From contig CAXTOX010000074.1 in assembly GCA_964245885.1 (NCBI GenBank), forward strand, positions 1-19,234: DNA of 19,234 bases, written 5' to 3'. The notes under the pieces were generated by a model. It saw only the letters and a program-made list of their open reading frames with translations. It searched no databases and had not been told where the DNA came from. Position 1 is the stretch's first letter. Each line of letters begins with the position of its first letter. Below are positions 1 through 7,040 of the stretch, piece after piece. This stretch comes from CAHJWO01 sp964245885 (lineage in GTDB: Bacteria > Verrucomicrobiota > Verrucomicrobiia > Chthoniobacterales > SZAS-18). The translations under genes and the position numbers were made by a program.

Positions 1-1
1 G

Positions 2-28
2 GGCTCGCCGCTTTACTAGCGGTGAGCC
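2..28. repeat. Imperfect inverted repeat (11-bp stem, 5-nt loop)
   Basis: Arms 2-12 (GGCTCGCCGCT) and 18-28 (AGCGGTGAGCC) pair with one G-T wobble around the loop TTACT. The stop codon of the truncated minus-strand gene (16-18) falls in the loop and arm. No T-run follows on either side, so it is not a typical intrinsic terminator. It could be the end of an insertion element or of a REP-like palindrome, since it sits exactly where the adjacent gene loses its family-like sequence. The window edge prevents a decision. Confidence 0.5.
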
Positions 29-228
29 TCAAATGTATCGTGAACACTCCCTAGGGTCTGGCCGTTGCGCGTCGCTTTGAAGTTGCCATTGGGTTCCTGC
101 GCGATCTGGCCGAGTTCCCCAAGGAGGGAATGCACGTCGCGCCACGGCAGGTTGTGTGAGATCGGATGTTGGAAAATCTTTTCGTAGGTCCGCAGGTGCG
201 AGCCGGTGAGGGATAGGGTCGGATTCAT
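16..228 (-). CDS. Small conserved-type hypothetical protein, apparently C-terminally truncated
   Basis: A 70-residue protein starting at ATG 226-228 and ending in TAG 16-18. The core (LRTYEKIFQHPISHNLPWRD, then a segment ending NGNFKATRNGQTL at about residues 48-60) resembles a small family of bacterial hypothetical proteins that, as I recall it, continues for several tens of residues after GQTL with a basic segment. Here the sequence after GQTL (GSVHDTFEAHR) does not resemble that continuation, so the gene looks truncated or fused to foreign DNA close to the hairpin at 2-28. No strong ribosome binding site is visible. The repeated 20-bp upstream element at 334-353 points toward this gene from about 105 bp upstream, which supports its having been expressed. 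Function unknown; the family resemblance is from memory and not verified. Confidence 0.55.
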   Translation of the reverse strand: MNPTLSLTGSHLRTYEKIFQHPISHNLPWRDVHSLLGELGQIAQEPNGNFKATRNGQTLGSVHDTFEAHR

Positions 229-333
229 GAGATTTGGGAAAAGCGTTGCCGGTGCGGATCGAAGCAGCCACCTGCGCCCGATGCCGGGTACCTATTCTTT
301 GCCCACCACGATGCGCTCGAAACGGTCGGAGGG

Positions 334-353
334 CTATAAGGTGAAACCCTAAC
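334..353 (-). promoter_or_regulatory. Repeated upstream element, copy 1
   Basis: On the minus strand this reads GTTAGGGTTTCACCTTATAG. It is identical over all 20 bases to the plus-strand copy at 8332-8351. It lies about 105 bp upstream of the small gene starting at 228, and 15 bp beyond the stop of the preceding minus-strand gene. The right half could serve as a -10 region (TTATAG), but there is no consensus -35 at 17 bp, so an activator site or an alternative sigma promoter is more likely. The arms TTAGG and CCTTA form a partial dyad around GTTTCA. Confidence 0.7.
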
Positions 354-368
354 CAGACACGACCCGAC

Positions 369-602
369 TCACCGGGCCGGCGTCTCCGGCGATCCCGTCT
401 GACTCCTCTGAACCTCTGGAATTTTTCCCCCTTCGTTTTCCCAGCGTTCGAGGGCGCTCCGTTTCATGGTCCTGGCGTCAACGGGCGTCACGTCCTCTGG
501 CCCGCCCGGTTTTTGGCGCGTATCGGTCGAAAAGTGCGCCGCGGCGCGACTGATGACCCCTTGTGCTCCTGCCACCGGAATCGTTTCATGCTTGGTGCTC
601 AT
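369..602 (-). CDS. Small hypothetical protein, last gene of the copA-xfp unit
   Basis: A 77-residue reading frame from ATG 600-602 to the stop at 369-371; a TTG start at 630-632 would add ten residues and overlap the preceding gene's stop. The protein is hydrophilic. Its C-terminal half has a basic/aromatic segment (DARTMKRSALERWENEGGKI) that looks like a conserved small-protein signature, and the rest is low complexity. No membrane segment or catalytic motif is visible. It directly follows the YoaK-like gene on the same strand and is probably co-transcribed with it. No strong Shine-Dalgarno sequence precedes either start. An overlapping plus-strand frame (466-714) is less convincing. Function unknown. 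Confidence 0.5.
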   Translation of the reverse strand: MSTKHETIPVAGAQGVISRAAAHFSTDTRQKPGGPEDVTPVDARTMKRSALERWENEGGKIPEVQRSQTGSPETPAR

Positions 603-628
603 AAGATGGAAAAAATGCGATTCGTTGG

Positions 629-1321
629 TCAAAGCGGACGGATCGTTGGACGTTCAAAGCTGCGCCGCTTGCCTATCTCATAGAGGCCATAGGCCAGAGC
701 GGTCATGGCGGTGAGACCGCCGGGAATGAAAAGAGCGGCGTAACCAAGCTGGCGGTAAGCGACCGCGCCCGCGACGCCGCCGCAGAGAAAGCCCGAAATG
801 ATCAGATAACAAAGACGCAAGCGTCTGGCATCGACCGGAAGGCCACGCATGGCGTGGCCCAAAAAGATGCCGAGGTCGGTGATCATCCCGGAGATGTGCG
901 TGGTGCGCACCGTCGAGCCGCTGTAGGTGCTCACCATGGCGTTCTGGAGGCCGCAGGCGCACGAAGCAGCATAGATTCCGCACATGCTCTGATGGTCGAG
1001 CAGGGGTACCGCGACGCACAGCAGAGCAGATTCCAAAAGCAAGGCCACGCCGTAGCGCCGCCCGAGCTGTAGGGCGCTGTCCTGTACCAGATAACCGCTG
1101 AGCACGGTGCCTGCGACGAAGGAACCGATGATGACGGCAAAATGGCCGGCGGCAGAAAAGTCGTTCGACGCCAACGCAGCCGCCAGCATCGATGTGGTGC
1201 CTGTCAGGTGGGTGACCGCCTGATGCTCGAACCCGAGTAGTCCGACGACGTTGATGATGCCCGCCACGAAGGCCAGCGCCCACCCGCCCGCCAGCACCCA
1301 ACGGGGCAGTTTGGAGATCAT
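629..1321 (-). CDS. YoaK/DUF1275 family membrane protein
   Basis: A 230-residue polytopic inner-membrane protein with about six hydrophobic segments. The N-terminal GIINVVGLLGF followed by HLTGTTS (residues about 21-44), and the later GLQNAMVSTYSGSTVRTTHI segment with G-x-x-T-D-L-G, are the hallmarks of DUF1275 (YoaK-like) proteins. The length is normal for the family. The biochemical function of the family is not established; transport is usually assumed. Start is ATG 1319-1321, four bases after the phosphoketolase stop (1326-1328), so the two genes are almost certainly co-transcribed and probably translationally coupled. Nothing is truncated. The family assignment is secure, the role in this operon unknown. 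Confidence 0.88.
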   Translation of the reverse strand: MISKLPRWVLAGGWALAFVAGIINVVGLLGFEHQAVTHLTGTTSMLAAALASNDFSAAGHFAVIIGSFVAGTVLSGYLVQDSALQLGRRYGVALLLESALLCVAVPLLDHQSMCGIYAASCACGLQNAMVSTYSGSTVRTTHISGMITDLGIFLGHAMRGLPVDARRLRLCYLIISGFLCGGVAGAVAYRQLGYAALFIPGGLTAMTALAYGLYEIGKRRSFERPTIRPL

Positions 1322-1325
1322 GCGT

Positions 1326-3788
1326 TCATAGCAGATCGCCGTCCTTGCCGGCCGCCTGCGCGGGGCTATCGACGAGAGTGTCGTCAGTCGGTTCGACGAT
1401 GGCCGGGGCGTTCGGGGCTGGCACCTTCCACGTCCAGTTGCGGACCTCGGGCAAGTCCTCGCCGTGCTTGTCGATGTAGCGCTTGTGCTCGATGAGCTTG
1501 TCCGCGAGTTGCTGCTTGAGGTACACGCCTTTCGGGCCGGTTTGCGGCACGCGTTCGATGGTGTCCATCACCAGGTGGAAACGGTCCAGCTCGTTGAGCA
1601 CCGTCATGTCGAAGGGCGTCGTGATCGTGCCCTCTTCCTTGTATCCCCGGACGTGCAGGTTGTGGTGGTTGTGGCGGCGGTAGGTGAGCCGGTGGATCAG
1701 CCACGGGTAGGCGTGGAAGGCGAAGATGACGGGCTTGTTCGTGGTGAAGAGATCGTCGAAATCCTGGTCGCTCAACCCGTGCGGATGCTCGCTTTTCGGT
1801 TGCAGCTTCATGAGGTCCACGACGTTGACCACCCGGATTTTTAACTCGGGCAGATGCTCGCGCAGGATGGACACGGCGGCCAGGGTCTCCAGGGTCGGCA
1901 CGTCACCGCAGCAGGCCATGACCACATCCGGTTCGTGGTCCTGATCGTTGCTGGCCCATTGCCAGATGCCGATACCTTCCGTGCAATGTTTGACGGCGGC
2001 ATCCATCGTCAGCCACTGGGGCGCGGGATGTTTGCCGGCGATGACGACGTTGACGTAATGGCGGCTGCGCAGGCAGTGGTCCATGACCGAGAGCAGGCAG
2101 TTGGCATCGGGCGGGAGGTAGACGCGCACGACCTCGGCCTTCTTGTTGACGACGTGGTCGATGAAGCCCGGGTCCTGGTGCGTGAAGCCGTTGTGGTCCT
2201 GCCGCCAGACGTGCGAGGCCAGCAGGTAGTTGAGCGAGGCGATAGGGCGGCGCCACGGCAGGTGCCGGGTGATCTTCAACCACTTGGCGTGCTGGTTGAA
2301 CATTGAGTCCACGATGTGGATGAACGCCTCGTAGCAATTGAAAAGCCCGTGCCGTCCGGTGAGCAGGTAGCCCTCCAGCCAGCCCTCGCACTGGTGCTCG
2401 CTGAGCATCTCCATGACGCGTCCGGCGGGGGCGAGAAATTCGTCATCCGGCTCCGTCCCGGCGTCCCACTGGCGCGGGGTCACTTCAAAAAGGGCTTCCA
2501 ACCCGTTGGAAAGCGTCTCGTCCGGGCCGAAGACGCGGAAGTTCTTCTGCGGATCGTTGAGCTTGACCACGTCGCGCAGGAACGGTCCCAGCACATGGGT
2601 GTCACCGATGCCGGGGGTTCCCGGCGCGGGCACGTCGACGGCGTACTCGCAGTAGTCCGGCATCCGCAGATCACGCAGCAGCAGGCCGCCATTGGCGTGG
2701 GGGTTCGCGCCCATGCGCCGGTTGCCCTTGGGAGCAAGATCGGCGAGTTCCGGCAACAAGCGGCCCTGTGCGTCGAAAAGCTCCTCTGGCCGGTAGCTGC
2801 GCAGCCAGTCTTCCAACATCTGGAGATGTTCAGGATGGGTGGCCGGATCGGAAAGCGGCACCTGGTGCGCGCGGAAGGTGCCTTCGATCTGGTGGCCATC
2901 GACCACCTTCGGGCCCGTCCACCCTTTCGGTGACCGGAGCACGATCATCGGCCAGCGGGGGCGCGCCGTGTGCCTGTGGACGCGCGCATCCCGGTGGATT
3001 TCCGCGATCTGCTCGACGGCCTCGTCCAGCGCGGTGGCCATGGCCTCGTGCATGAGCACCGGTTCGTGGCCTTCGACGAAGATGGGGGTCCAGCCGTAGC
3101 CGCGCAGGAGCTGGTCCAGTTCTTCGTGCGTGATGCGGGCGAGGACGGTCGGATTGGCGATCTTGTAGCCGTTGAGGTGCAGGATCGGGAGCACCACACC
3201 GTCGTTGACCGGATCGAGGAACTTGTTGGAATGCCAGGCCGTGGCCAGCGGACCGGTTTCCGCCTCGCCGTCGCCGACGACGCACGCGACGATCAGATCG
3301 GGATTATCGAAAACCGCGCCGAACGAATGACTGAGCGAATACCCCAACTCGCCGCCCTCGTGAATGGAACCGGGTGTCTCGGGCGAAGCGTGGCTGGGGA
3401 TGCCGCCGGGGAACGAGAACTGGGTAAAGAGCCGACGCAGCCCGGCTTCATCCTGGCTGACGTTAGGATAGACCTCGCTGTAGGTGCCTTCCAGGTAAGT
3501 GCTGCCCACGACCGCCGGCCCGCCGTGACCCGGCCCCGAAACGTAAATCATGTCGAGGTCGTACTTTTTGATGACGCGGTTCAGGTGCGTGTAGATGAAG
3601 TTCTGGCCGGGGGTGGTGCCCCAGTGGCCCAGCAGCATGTGCTTCACGTCCGAGAGCGCGAGGGAACGTTTGAGCAGCGGGTTGTCGTAAAGGTAGATTT
3701 GCCCGACCGACAGATAGTTAGCCGCGCGCCAATAGGCATCCATCTTGTCGCGTAACTCCGGCGTGAGGGTAGTCGTGACCGTGTGCAT
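1326..3788 (-). CDS. xfp: D-xylulose 5-phosphate/D-fructose 6-phosphate phosphoketolase
   Basis: A thiamine-diphosphate enzyme that uses phosphate to cleave xylulose 5-P or fructose 6-P into acetyl phosphate plus glyceraldehyde 3-P or erythrose 4-P; cytoplasmic. Family signatures are all present: YWRAANYLSVGQIYLYDNPL near the N-terminus, GPGHGGPA, GSIHEGGELGYSLSHSFGA, the cofactor motif GDGEAETGPLATAWHSNKF and LNGYKIANPT, then the central and C-terminal XFP domains. I prefer the start at ATG 3786-3788 (820 aa): GAGG lies 8 nt upstream and the protein then begins MHTVTTTLTPELRDKMDAYW, the usual N-terminus. ATG 3896 (856 aa) or GTG 3905 would add a polar, low-complexity extension and leave a gap of only 14 or 5 bp after copA, so they cannot be excluded. 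It pairs functionally with acetate kinase at 11171, which consumes acetyl phosphate to make ATP. Confidence 0.95.
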   Translation of the reverse strand: MHTVTTTLTPELRDKMDAYWRAANYLSVGQIYLYDNPLLKRSLALSDVKHMLLGHWGTTPGQNFIYTHLNRVIKKYDLDMIYVSGPGHGGPAVVGSTYLEGTYSEVYPNVSQDEAGLRRLFTQFSFPGGIPSHASPETPGSIHEGGELGYSLSHSFGAVFDNPDLIVACVVGDGEAETGPLATAWHSNKFLDPVNDGVVLPILHLNGYKIANPTVLARITHEELDQLLRGYGWTPIFVEGHEPVLMHEAMATALDEAVEQIAEIHRDARVHRHTARPRWPMIVLRSPKGWTGPKVVDGHQIEGTFRAHQVPLSDPATHPEHLQMLEDWLRSYRPEELFDAQGRLLPELADLAPKGNRRMGANPHANGGLLLRDLRMPDYCEYAVDVPAPGTPGIGDTHVLGPFLRDVVKLNDPQKNFRVFGPDETLSNGLEALFEVTPRQWDAGTEPDDEFLAPAGRVMEMLSEHQCEGWLEGYLLTGRHGLFNCYEAFIHIVDSMFNQHAKWLKITRHLPWRRPIASLNYLLASHVWRQDHNGFTHQDPGFIDHVVNKKAEVVRVYLPPDANCLLSVMDHCLRSRHYVNVVIAGKHPAPQWLTMDAAVKHCTEGIGIWQWASNDQDHEPDVVMACCGDVPTLETLAAVSILREHLPELKIRVVNVVDLMKLQPKSEHPHGLSDQDFDDLFTTNKPVIFAFHAYPWLIHRLTYRRHNHHNLHVRGYKEEGTITTPFDMTVLNELDRFHLVMDTIERVPQTGPKGVYLKQQLADKLIEHKRYIDKHGEDLPEVRNWTWKVPAPNAPAIVEPTDDTLVDSPAQAAGKDGDLL

Positions 3789-3796
3789 ATTATGCA

Positions 3797-3800
3797 CCTC
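3797..3800 (-). promoter_or_regulatory. Shine-Dalgarno supporting the short phosphoketolase start
   Basis: On the minus strand GAGG (in GGTCGAGGTGCATAAT) precedes ATG 3786-3788 by eight bases. The upstream candidates at 3896 and 3905 have only a weak GAAG. This favours the 820-residue form. Confidence 0.5.
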
Positions 3801-3910
3801 GACCAGAGACTCACCTTCCGCCTTCGTAGGACGATGCTGATGACCGACCGATTGCTGGCTCGGTTCCGACGTGAGGGTGTGGGTATTCGTTTCCATGATA
3901 AGCACTTCGT

Positions 3911-6163
3911 TTACAAACTGACTTTTCGGAGCCGCAAGGCGTTGCAGATGACTGAGACGGAACTCAAGCTCATTGCCGCACCGGCGATGATCGGGCTGAG
4001 CAGCCAGCCGAAAATTGGGTAGAGCAGTCCTGCCGCGACCGAGATGCCCAGCGCGTTGTAGATGAATGCGAAAAACAAGTTCTGCCGGATGTTGCGCATG
4101 GTGGCACGGCTCAGACGAATGGCCTTGGCGATGCCGCGCAGATCGCCTTTGACGAGCGTGATGCCCGCGCTTTGCATGGCCGCGTCGGTGCCGGTTCCCA
4201 TCGCGATGCCGACTTCCGCTTCGCTCAAGGCGGGGGCGTCGTTGATCCCGTCGCCAGCCATCGCCACGCGTTTACCTTCCGCCCGCAGCTTCCTGATGGA
4301 AGCGACCTTTCCGGCGGGTTCGATCTCGGCCTCTACTCCATCGAGACCGAGTTGCTCGGCCACCACGGCGGCGGTGCGGCGGTTATCGCCGGTGAGCATG
4401 ACGACTTTCAAGCCGAGCGCGTGGAGTTCGCGGATGGCCTCCGCAGACGCAGGTTTGATGGGGTCGGCGACGGCCAGCGTGCCCGCAGGTTTGCCGTCGA
4501 CGGCGACAAACACCACGGTTTTACCCTCTTGCTGGAGTTTGGTGGCAGCGAATTCCAGCGGTTCCCACCCGGCAACATTTTCGCTGCGCAGAAAATCGGG
4601 TTTGCCGATCATCACAGCGCGGTTGCCAACCCTGCCTATGACACCGCCGCCCGCGACCGAACGAAAATCCTGCACGGCTTCCAAAACGATCCCTCGCTCC
4701 CGCGCACCCTGCACGACGGCGGCGGCGAGTGGGTGTTCGCTATTTTGCTCCAGAGACGCGGCGAGCCGCAGAAACTCCGTCGTGCCGAAACCACCGGTTG
4801 GCGCGACATCGACGAGCCTGGGCTTTCCTTCTGTGAGTGTGCCTGTTTTGTCCACCACGAGCATGGTGATTTTCTCCAGCCGTTCGAGCGCATCGGCATT
4901 TTTCAGGAGCACCCCGTTCTGCGCGCCGCGTCCGACGCCGACCATGATGGCCATCGGTGTCGCCAGGCCCAGCGCACACGGGCAAGCGATGATCAGGACC
5001 GCCACGGCGTTGACCATCGCGTGCGCAAGCCGTGGCTCCGGCCCGACCCACATCCAAGCGATGAAGGTGGCCGCCGAGGCGACGAGAACGACCGGCACGA
5101 AGATGCTGGCCACCTTATCGGCGAGGCCCTGGATCGGTGCCCGGCTGCGCTGGGCATCGGCGACCATCGCCACGATTTGGCCGAGCAAGGCGTCGCGGCC
5201 GACCCGCTCCGCCCGCATCACGAAACTCCCCGGGCCGTTCACCGTTCCTCCCGTGACTTTGTCACCGACGCCCTTTTCAACTGGAAGGGGTTCACCGGTC
5301 AGCATGGACTCTTCCACGCTGGAGTGGCCTTCGGTGACAACCCCATCGACGGGCACCTTGTCACCCGGCACCACGCGCAGTAAATCGCCGACCCGTACCG
5401 TGTCGAGCGGCACTTCCTGATCGCCCCCGGAGGCGAGCCGCCGCGCCGTGGGCGGCGCGAGGTTCAGCAGCGCTTTGAGGGCGCTGCCGGTGCGGGTGCG
5501 GGCGCGAAGTTCGAGCACCTGACCCAAGAGCACGAGTACGATGATCATCGCAGCGGCCTCGAAGTAGATCGGGACCATGCCGTCGTGGTGCATCGTCGAG
5601 GGGAACAGGCCGGGCGCGAGCATCGCCACGGCACTGAAGGCGAATGCCGCACCGACGCCGATGGAAATCAGCGTAAACATGTTCAGGTGCCGCGTGATGA
5701 TCGAACGCCAGCCACGGAGGAAAAATGGCCAGCCTGCCCACCCGACCACCGGCAGCGTGAGCGCGAACTGACACCAGCGCGCAGCAGGGCCCGCGATCCA
5801 CGGCTGCCGTGTCAACGCGGGCAGCAGGTGAGCCATCGCCAGAAAGAACACGGGCAACGTCAAAGCCAGGCCGAACCAGAGGCGCTTTGTCAGGTCGTTC
5901 AGCTCTGCACTATCGGCATCATCCGTGCCCGCCTGAACCGTTTTGGGTTCCAGGGCCATGCCGCACTTCGGACAATCTCCGGGGTGATCCTGCTCCACCT
6001 CGGGGTGCATCGGGCAGGTGTAGTGCGTGCCGCCGGTTATTTTCGTGGCCTTCGCGGGCTGCAGCTTCAACTCAGGCTCCACGGTTCCCAGAAGCCCCTG
6101 CTTTTGGTAGGGACGAGAATCACCCGGCGCACGGTACGCAAGGTTTCGGAGTTGGTGTTCCAT
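3911..6163 (-). CDS. copA: Cu(I)-type P1B P-type ATPase, copper exporter
   Basis: A 750-residue ATP-driven heavy-metal efflux pump of the inner membrane. The N-terminus lacks a classical ferredoxin-like HMA (GMxCxxC) domain and instead has a short heavy-metal-binding module (HYTCPMHPEV...DCPKCGM, residues about 47-69). Then come two TM pairs, the actuator domain with TGEP (289-292), the transport-site motif CPC (394-396), the phosphorylation site DKTGT (Asp438), the nucleotide-binding SEHPL (475-479), TGDN (591-594) and GDGIND (637-642). Two last TM segments carry YN (702-703) and MSLSS (731-735), which are the residues typical of Cu(I) transporters. About eight TM helices in total. Start ATG 6161-6163 has no strong ribosome binding site. 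It is the first gene of a minus-strand unit with xfp and yoaK-like, and an upstream copy of the repeated 20-bp element (6264-6283) points at it. No metal-sensing regulator gene is adjacent. Confidence 0.93.
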   Translation of the reverse strand: MEHQLRNLAYRAPGDSRPYQKQGLLGTVEPELKLQPAKATKITGGTHYTCPMHPEVEQDHPGDCPKCGMALEPKTVQAGTDDADSAELNDLTKRLWFGLALTLPVFFLAMAHLLPALTRQPWIAGPAARWCQFALTLPVVGWAGWPFFLRGWRSIITRHLNMFTLISIGVGAAFAFSAVAMLAPGLFPSTMHHDGMVPIYFEAAAMIIVLVLLGQVLELRARTRTGSALKALLNLAPPTARRLASGGDQEVPLDTVRVGDLLRVVPGDKVPVDGVVTEGHSSVEESMLTGEPLPVEKGVGDKVTGGTVNGPGSFVMRAERVGRDALLGQIVAMVADAQRSRAPIQGLADKVASIFVPVVLVASAATFIAWMWVGPEPRLAHAMVNAVAVLIIACPCALGLATPMAIMVGVGRGAQNGVLLKNADALERLEKITMLVVDKTGTLTEGKPRLVDVAPTGGFGTTEFLRLAASLEQNSEHPLAAAVVQGARERGIVLEAVQDFRSVAGGGVIGRVGNRAVMIGKPDFLRSENVAGWEPLEFAATKLQQEGKTVVFVAVDGKPAGTLAVADPIKPASAEAIRELHALGLKVVMLTGDNRRTAAVVAEQLGLDGVEAEIEPAGKVASIRKLRAEGKRVAMAGDGINDAPALSEAEVGIAMGTGTDAAMQSAGITLVKGDLRGIAKAIRLSRATMRNIRQNLFFAFIYNALGISVAAGLLYPIFGWLLSPIIAGAAMSLSSVSVICNALRLRKVSL

Positions 6164-6263
6164 AGCGGCGAAAGGGTCCAGGCAGGGATGCAGAGCGACG
6201 CTCGTTCCCCGACGACAAAGCCCACAGACCCCACCGTAGAATCGTTCGTCGGTCCCACCCTGG

Positions 6264-6283
6264 ATATAAGCTGAACACCTAAT
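6264..6283 (-). promoter_or_regulatory. Repeated upstream element, copy 4 (diverged)
   Basis: Read on the minus strand, ATTAGGTGTTCAGCTTATAT matches 15 of 20 positions of GTTAGGGTTTCACCTTATAG. It lies about 100 bp upstream of the copA start, in the same orientation and at a similar distance as copy 1 relative to its gene. It sits in the divergent region between copA and the stress protein at 6355; on the plus strand it also contains CACCTAATAG, so it may influence both directions. Confidence 0.5.
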
Positions 6284-6354
6284 AGCGACCGCGCCGTGCA
6301 GGGCAGATGTTGGCTCCTGCGATCAATCACTAAATCGCGTCGGAAAGAACGAAC

Positions 6355-6909
6355 ATGACACTCGATAACTCTACCGTCGTTGCCGTCTACGGCACCCACG
6401 CCAACGCCGAAGCTGCCATCAAGGAGCTGCAAATCTCCGGCTTCGACATGAAGAAACTTTCCATCGTCGCCCGCGACTACCACACGGATGAACATGTGGT
6501 CGGTTATTACAACGCCGGAGATCGCATGAAATACTGGGGCACAACGGGTGCCTTCTGGGGCGGCATTTGGGGATGGCTCTTTGGTTCGGCTTTCTTTTTC
6601 GTTCCGGGCATCGGGCCATTGCTGGTCGCGGGCCCCTTGGTCGGCTGGATCGTCGGAGCGCTCGAAGGGGCGGCAATTTTGGGCGGCATCAGCGCGCTGG
6701 GAGCCGGCTTTTGGAGCATGGGCATCCCGGAAAACAGCATCGTTCAATACGAGACCGACATCAAAAGCGGCAAGTTCGTGGTGATTGCCCACGGAACCTC
6801 GGACGAAGCGATCACGGCCCGGGAAATCATCGGCCGCACCAACCCGGAAGCGGTTGACGAACATCAGCTCTCGAAAGCCAGCACCGAAGTCGAATTGGTC
6901 GGTGCCTGA
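6355..6909 (+). CDS. YflT/DUF1269-like general stress membrane protein
   Basis: A 184-residue protein. The N-terminal 55 residues (TVVAVYGTHANAEAAIKELQ, then GFDMKKLSIVARDY) form an alpha/beta module like that of general-stress YflT-type proteins. Residues about 60-120 are a Gly/Trp-rich hydrophobic region (GGIWGWLFGSAFFFVPGIGP, then a Gly-rich stretch to about GAGFWSMG) likely to make two membrane hairpin segments. The C-terminus returns to a soluble half (SGKFVVIAHGTSDEAITAREII). Start ATG 6355 is preceded by GGAAAG with a 7-nt spacer. It is divergent from copA. Homologous proteins are commonly stress induced; the molecular activity is unknown. Family call moderately sure, exact Pfam name uncertain. 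Confidence 0.75.
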   Translation: MTLDNSTVVAVYGTHANAEAAIKELQISGFDMKKLSIVARDYHTDEHVVGYYNAGDRMKYWGTTGAFWGGIWGWLFGSAFFFVPGIGPLLVAGPLVGWIVGALEGAAILGGISALGAGFWSMGIPENSIVQYETDIKSGKFVVIAHGTSDEAITAREIIGRTNPEAVDEHQLSKASTEVELVGA

Positions 6910-6916
6910 AAGGTCA

Positions 6917-6950
6917 CGCGCCGGACACATTTGCTCCCAACGCCGGCGCG
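6917..6950. terminator. GC-rich inverted repeat after the stress gene
   Basis: CGCGCCGG (6917-6924) and CCGGCGCG (6943-6950) are perfect 8-bp arms around an 18-nt loop, starting 8 bp after the stop codon at 6909. No T-run follows, so it may be a factor-dependent terminator or a 3'-end stabilising hairpin. Confidence 0.3.
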
Positions 6951-7040
6951 GCGTCCGCCCTTGCATTCGGGATTTCCGCACAGCGGGGCGTAGGCGTCGG
7001 TTTGCACGGCGTTCGACCTTTCGCATCGAGTAAAAACCCG

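Noticed and set aside
4062..5420. Long plus-strand frames (452 and 403 codons, 4062-5420 and 4172-5383) opposite the copper ATPase
   Set aside because: They are antisense to a fully conserved P-type ATPase, have low-complexity Ser/Arg/Pro or His/Arg-rich compositions, and no domain. They are a by-product of GC-rich codon use.
6067..7026. 319-codon minus-strand frame across the copA upstream region and the stress gene
   Set aside because: It runs opposite the well-supported stress gene at 6355-6909 and through the regulatory region; composition is Arg/Asp-rich with no recognisable motif.
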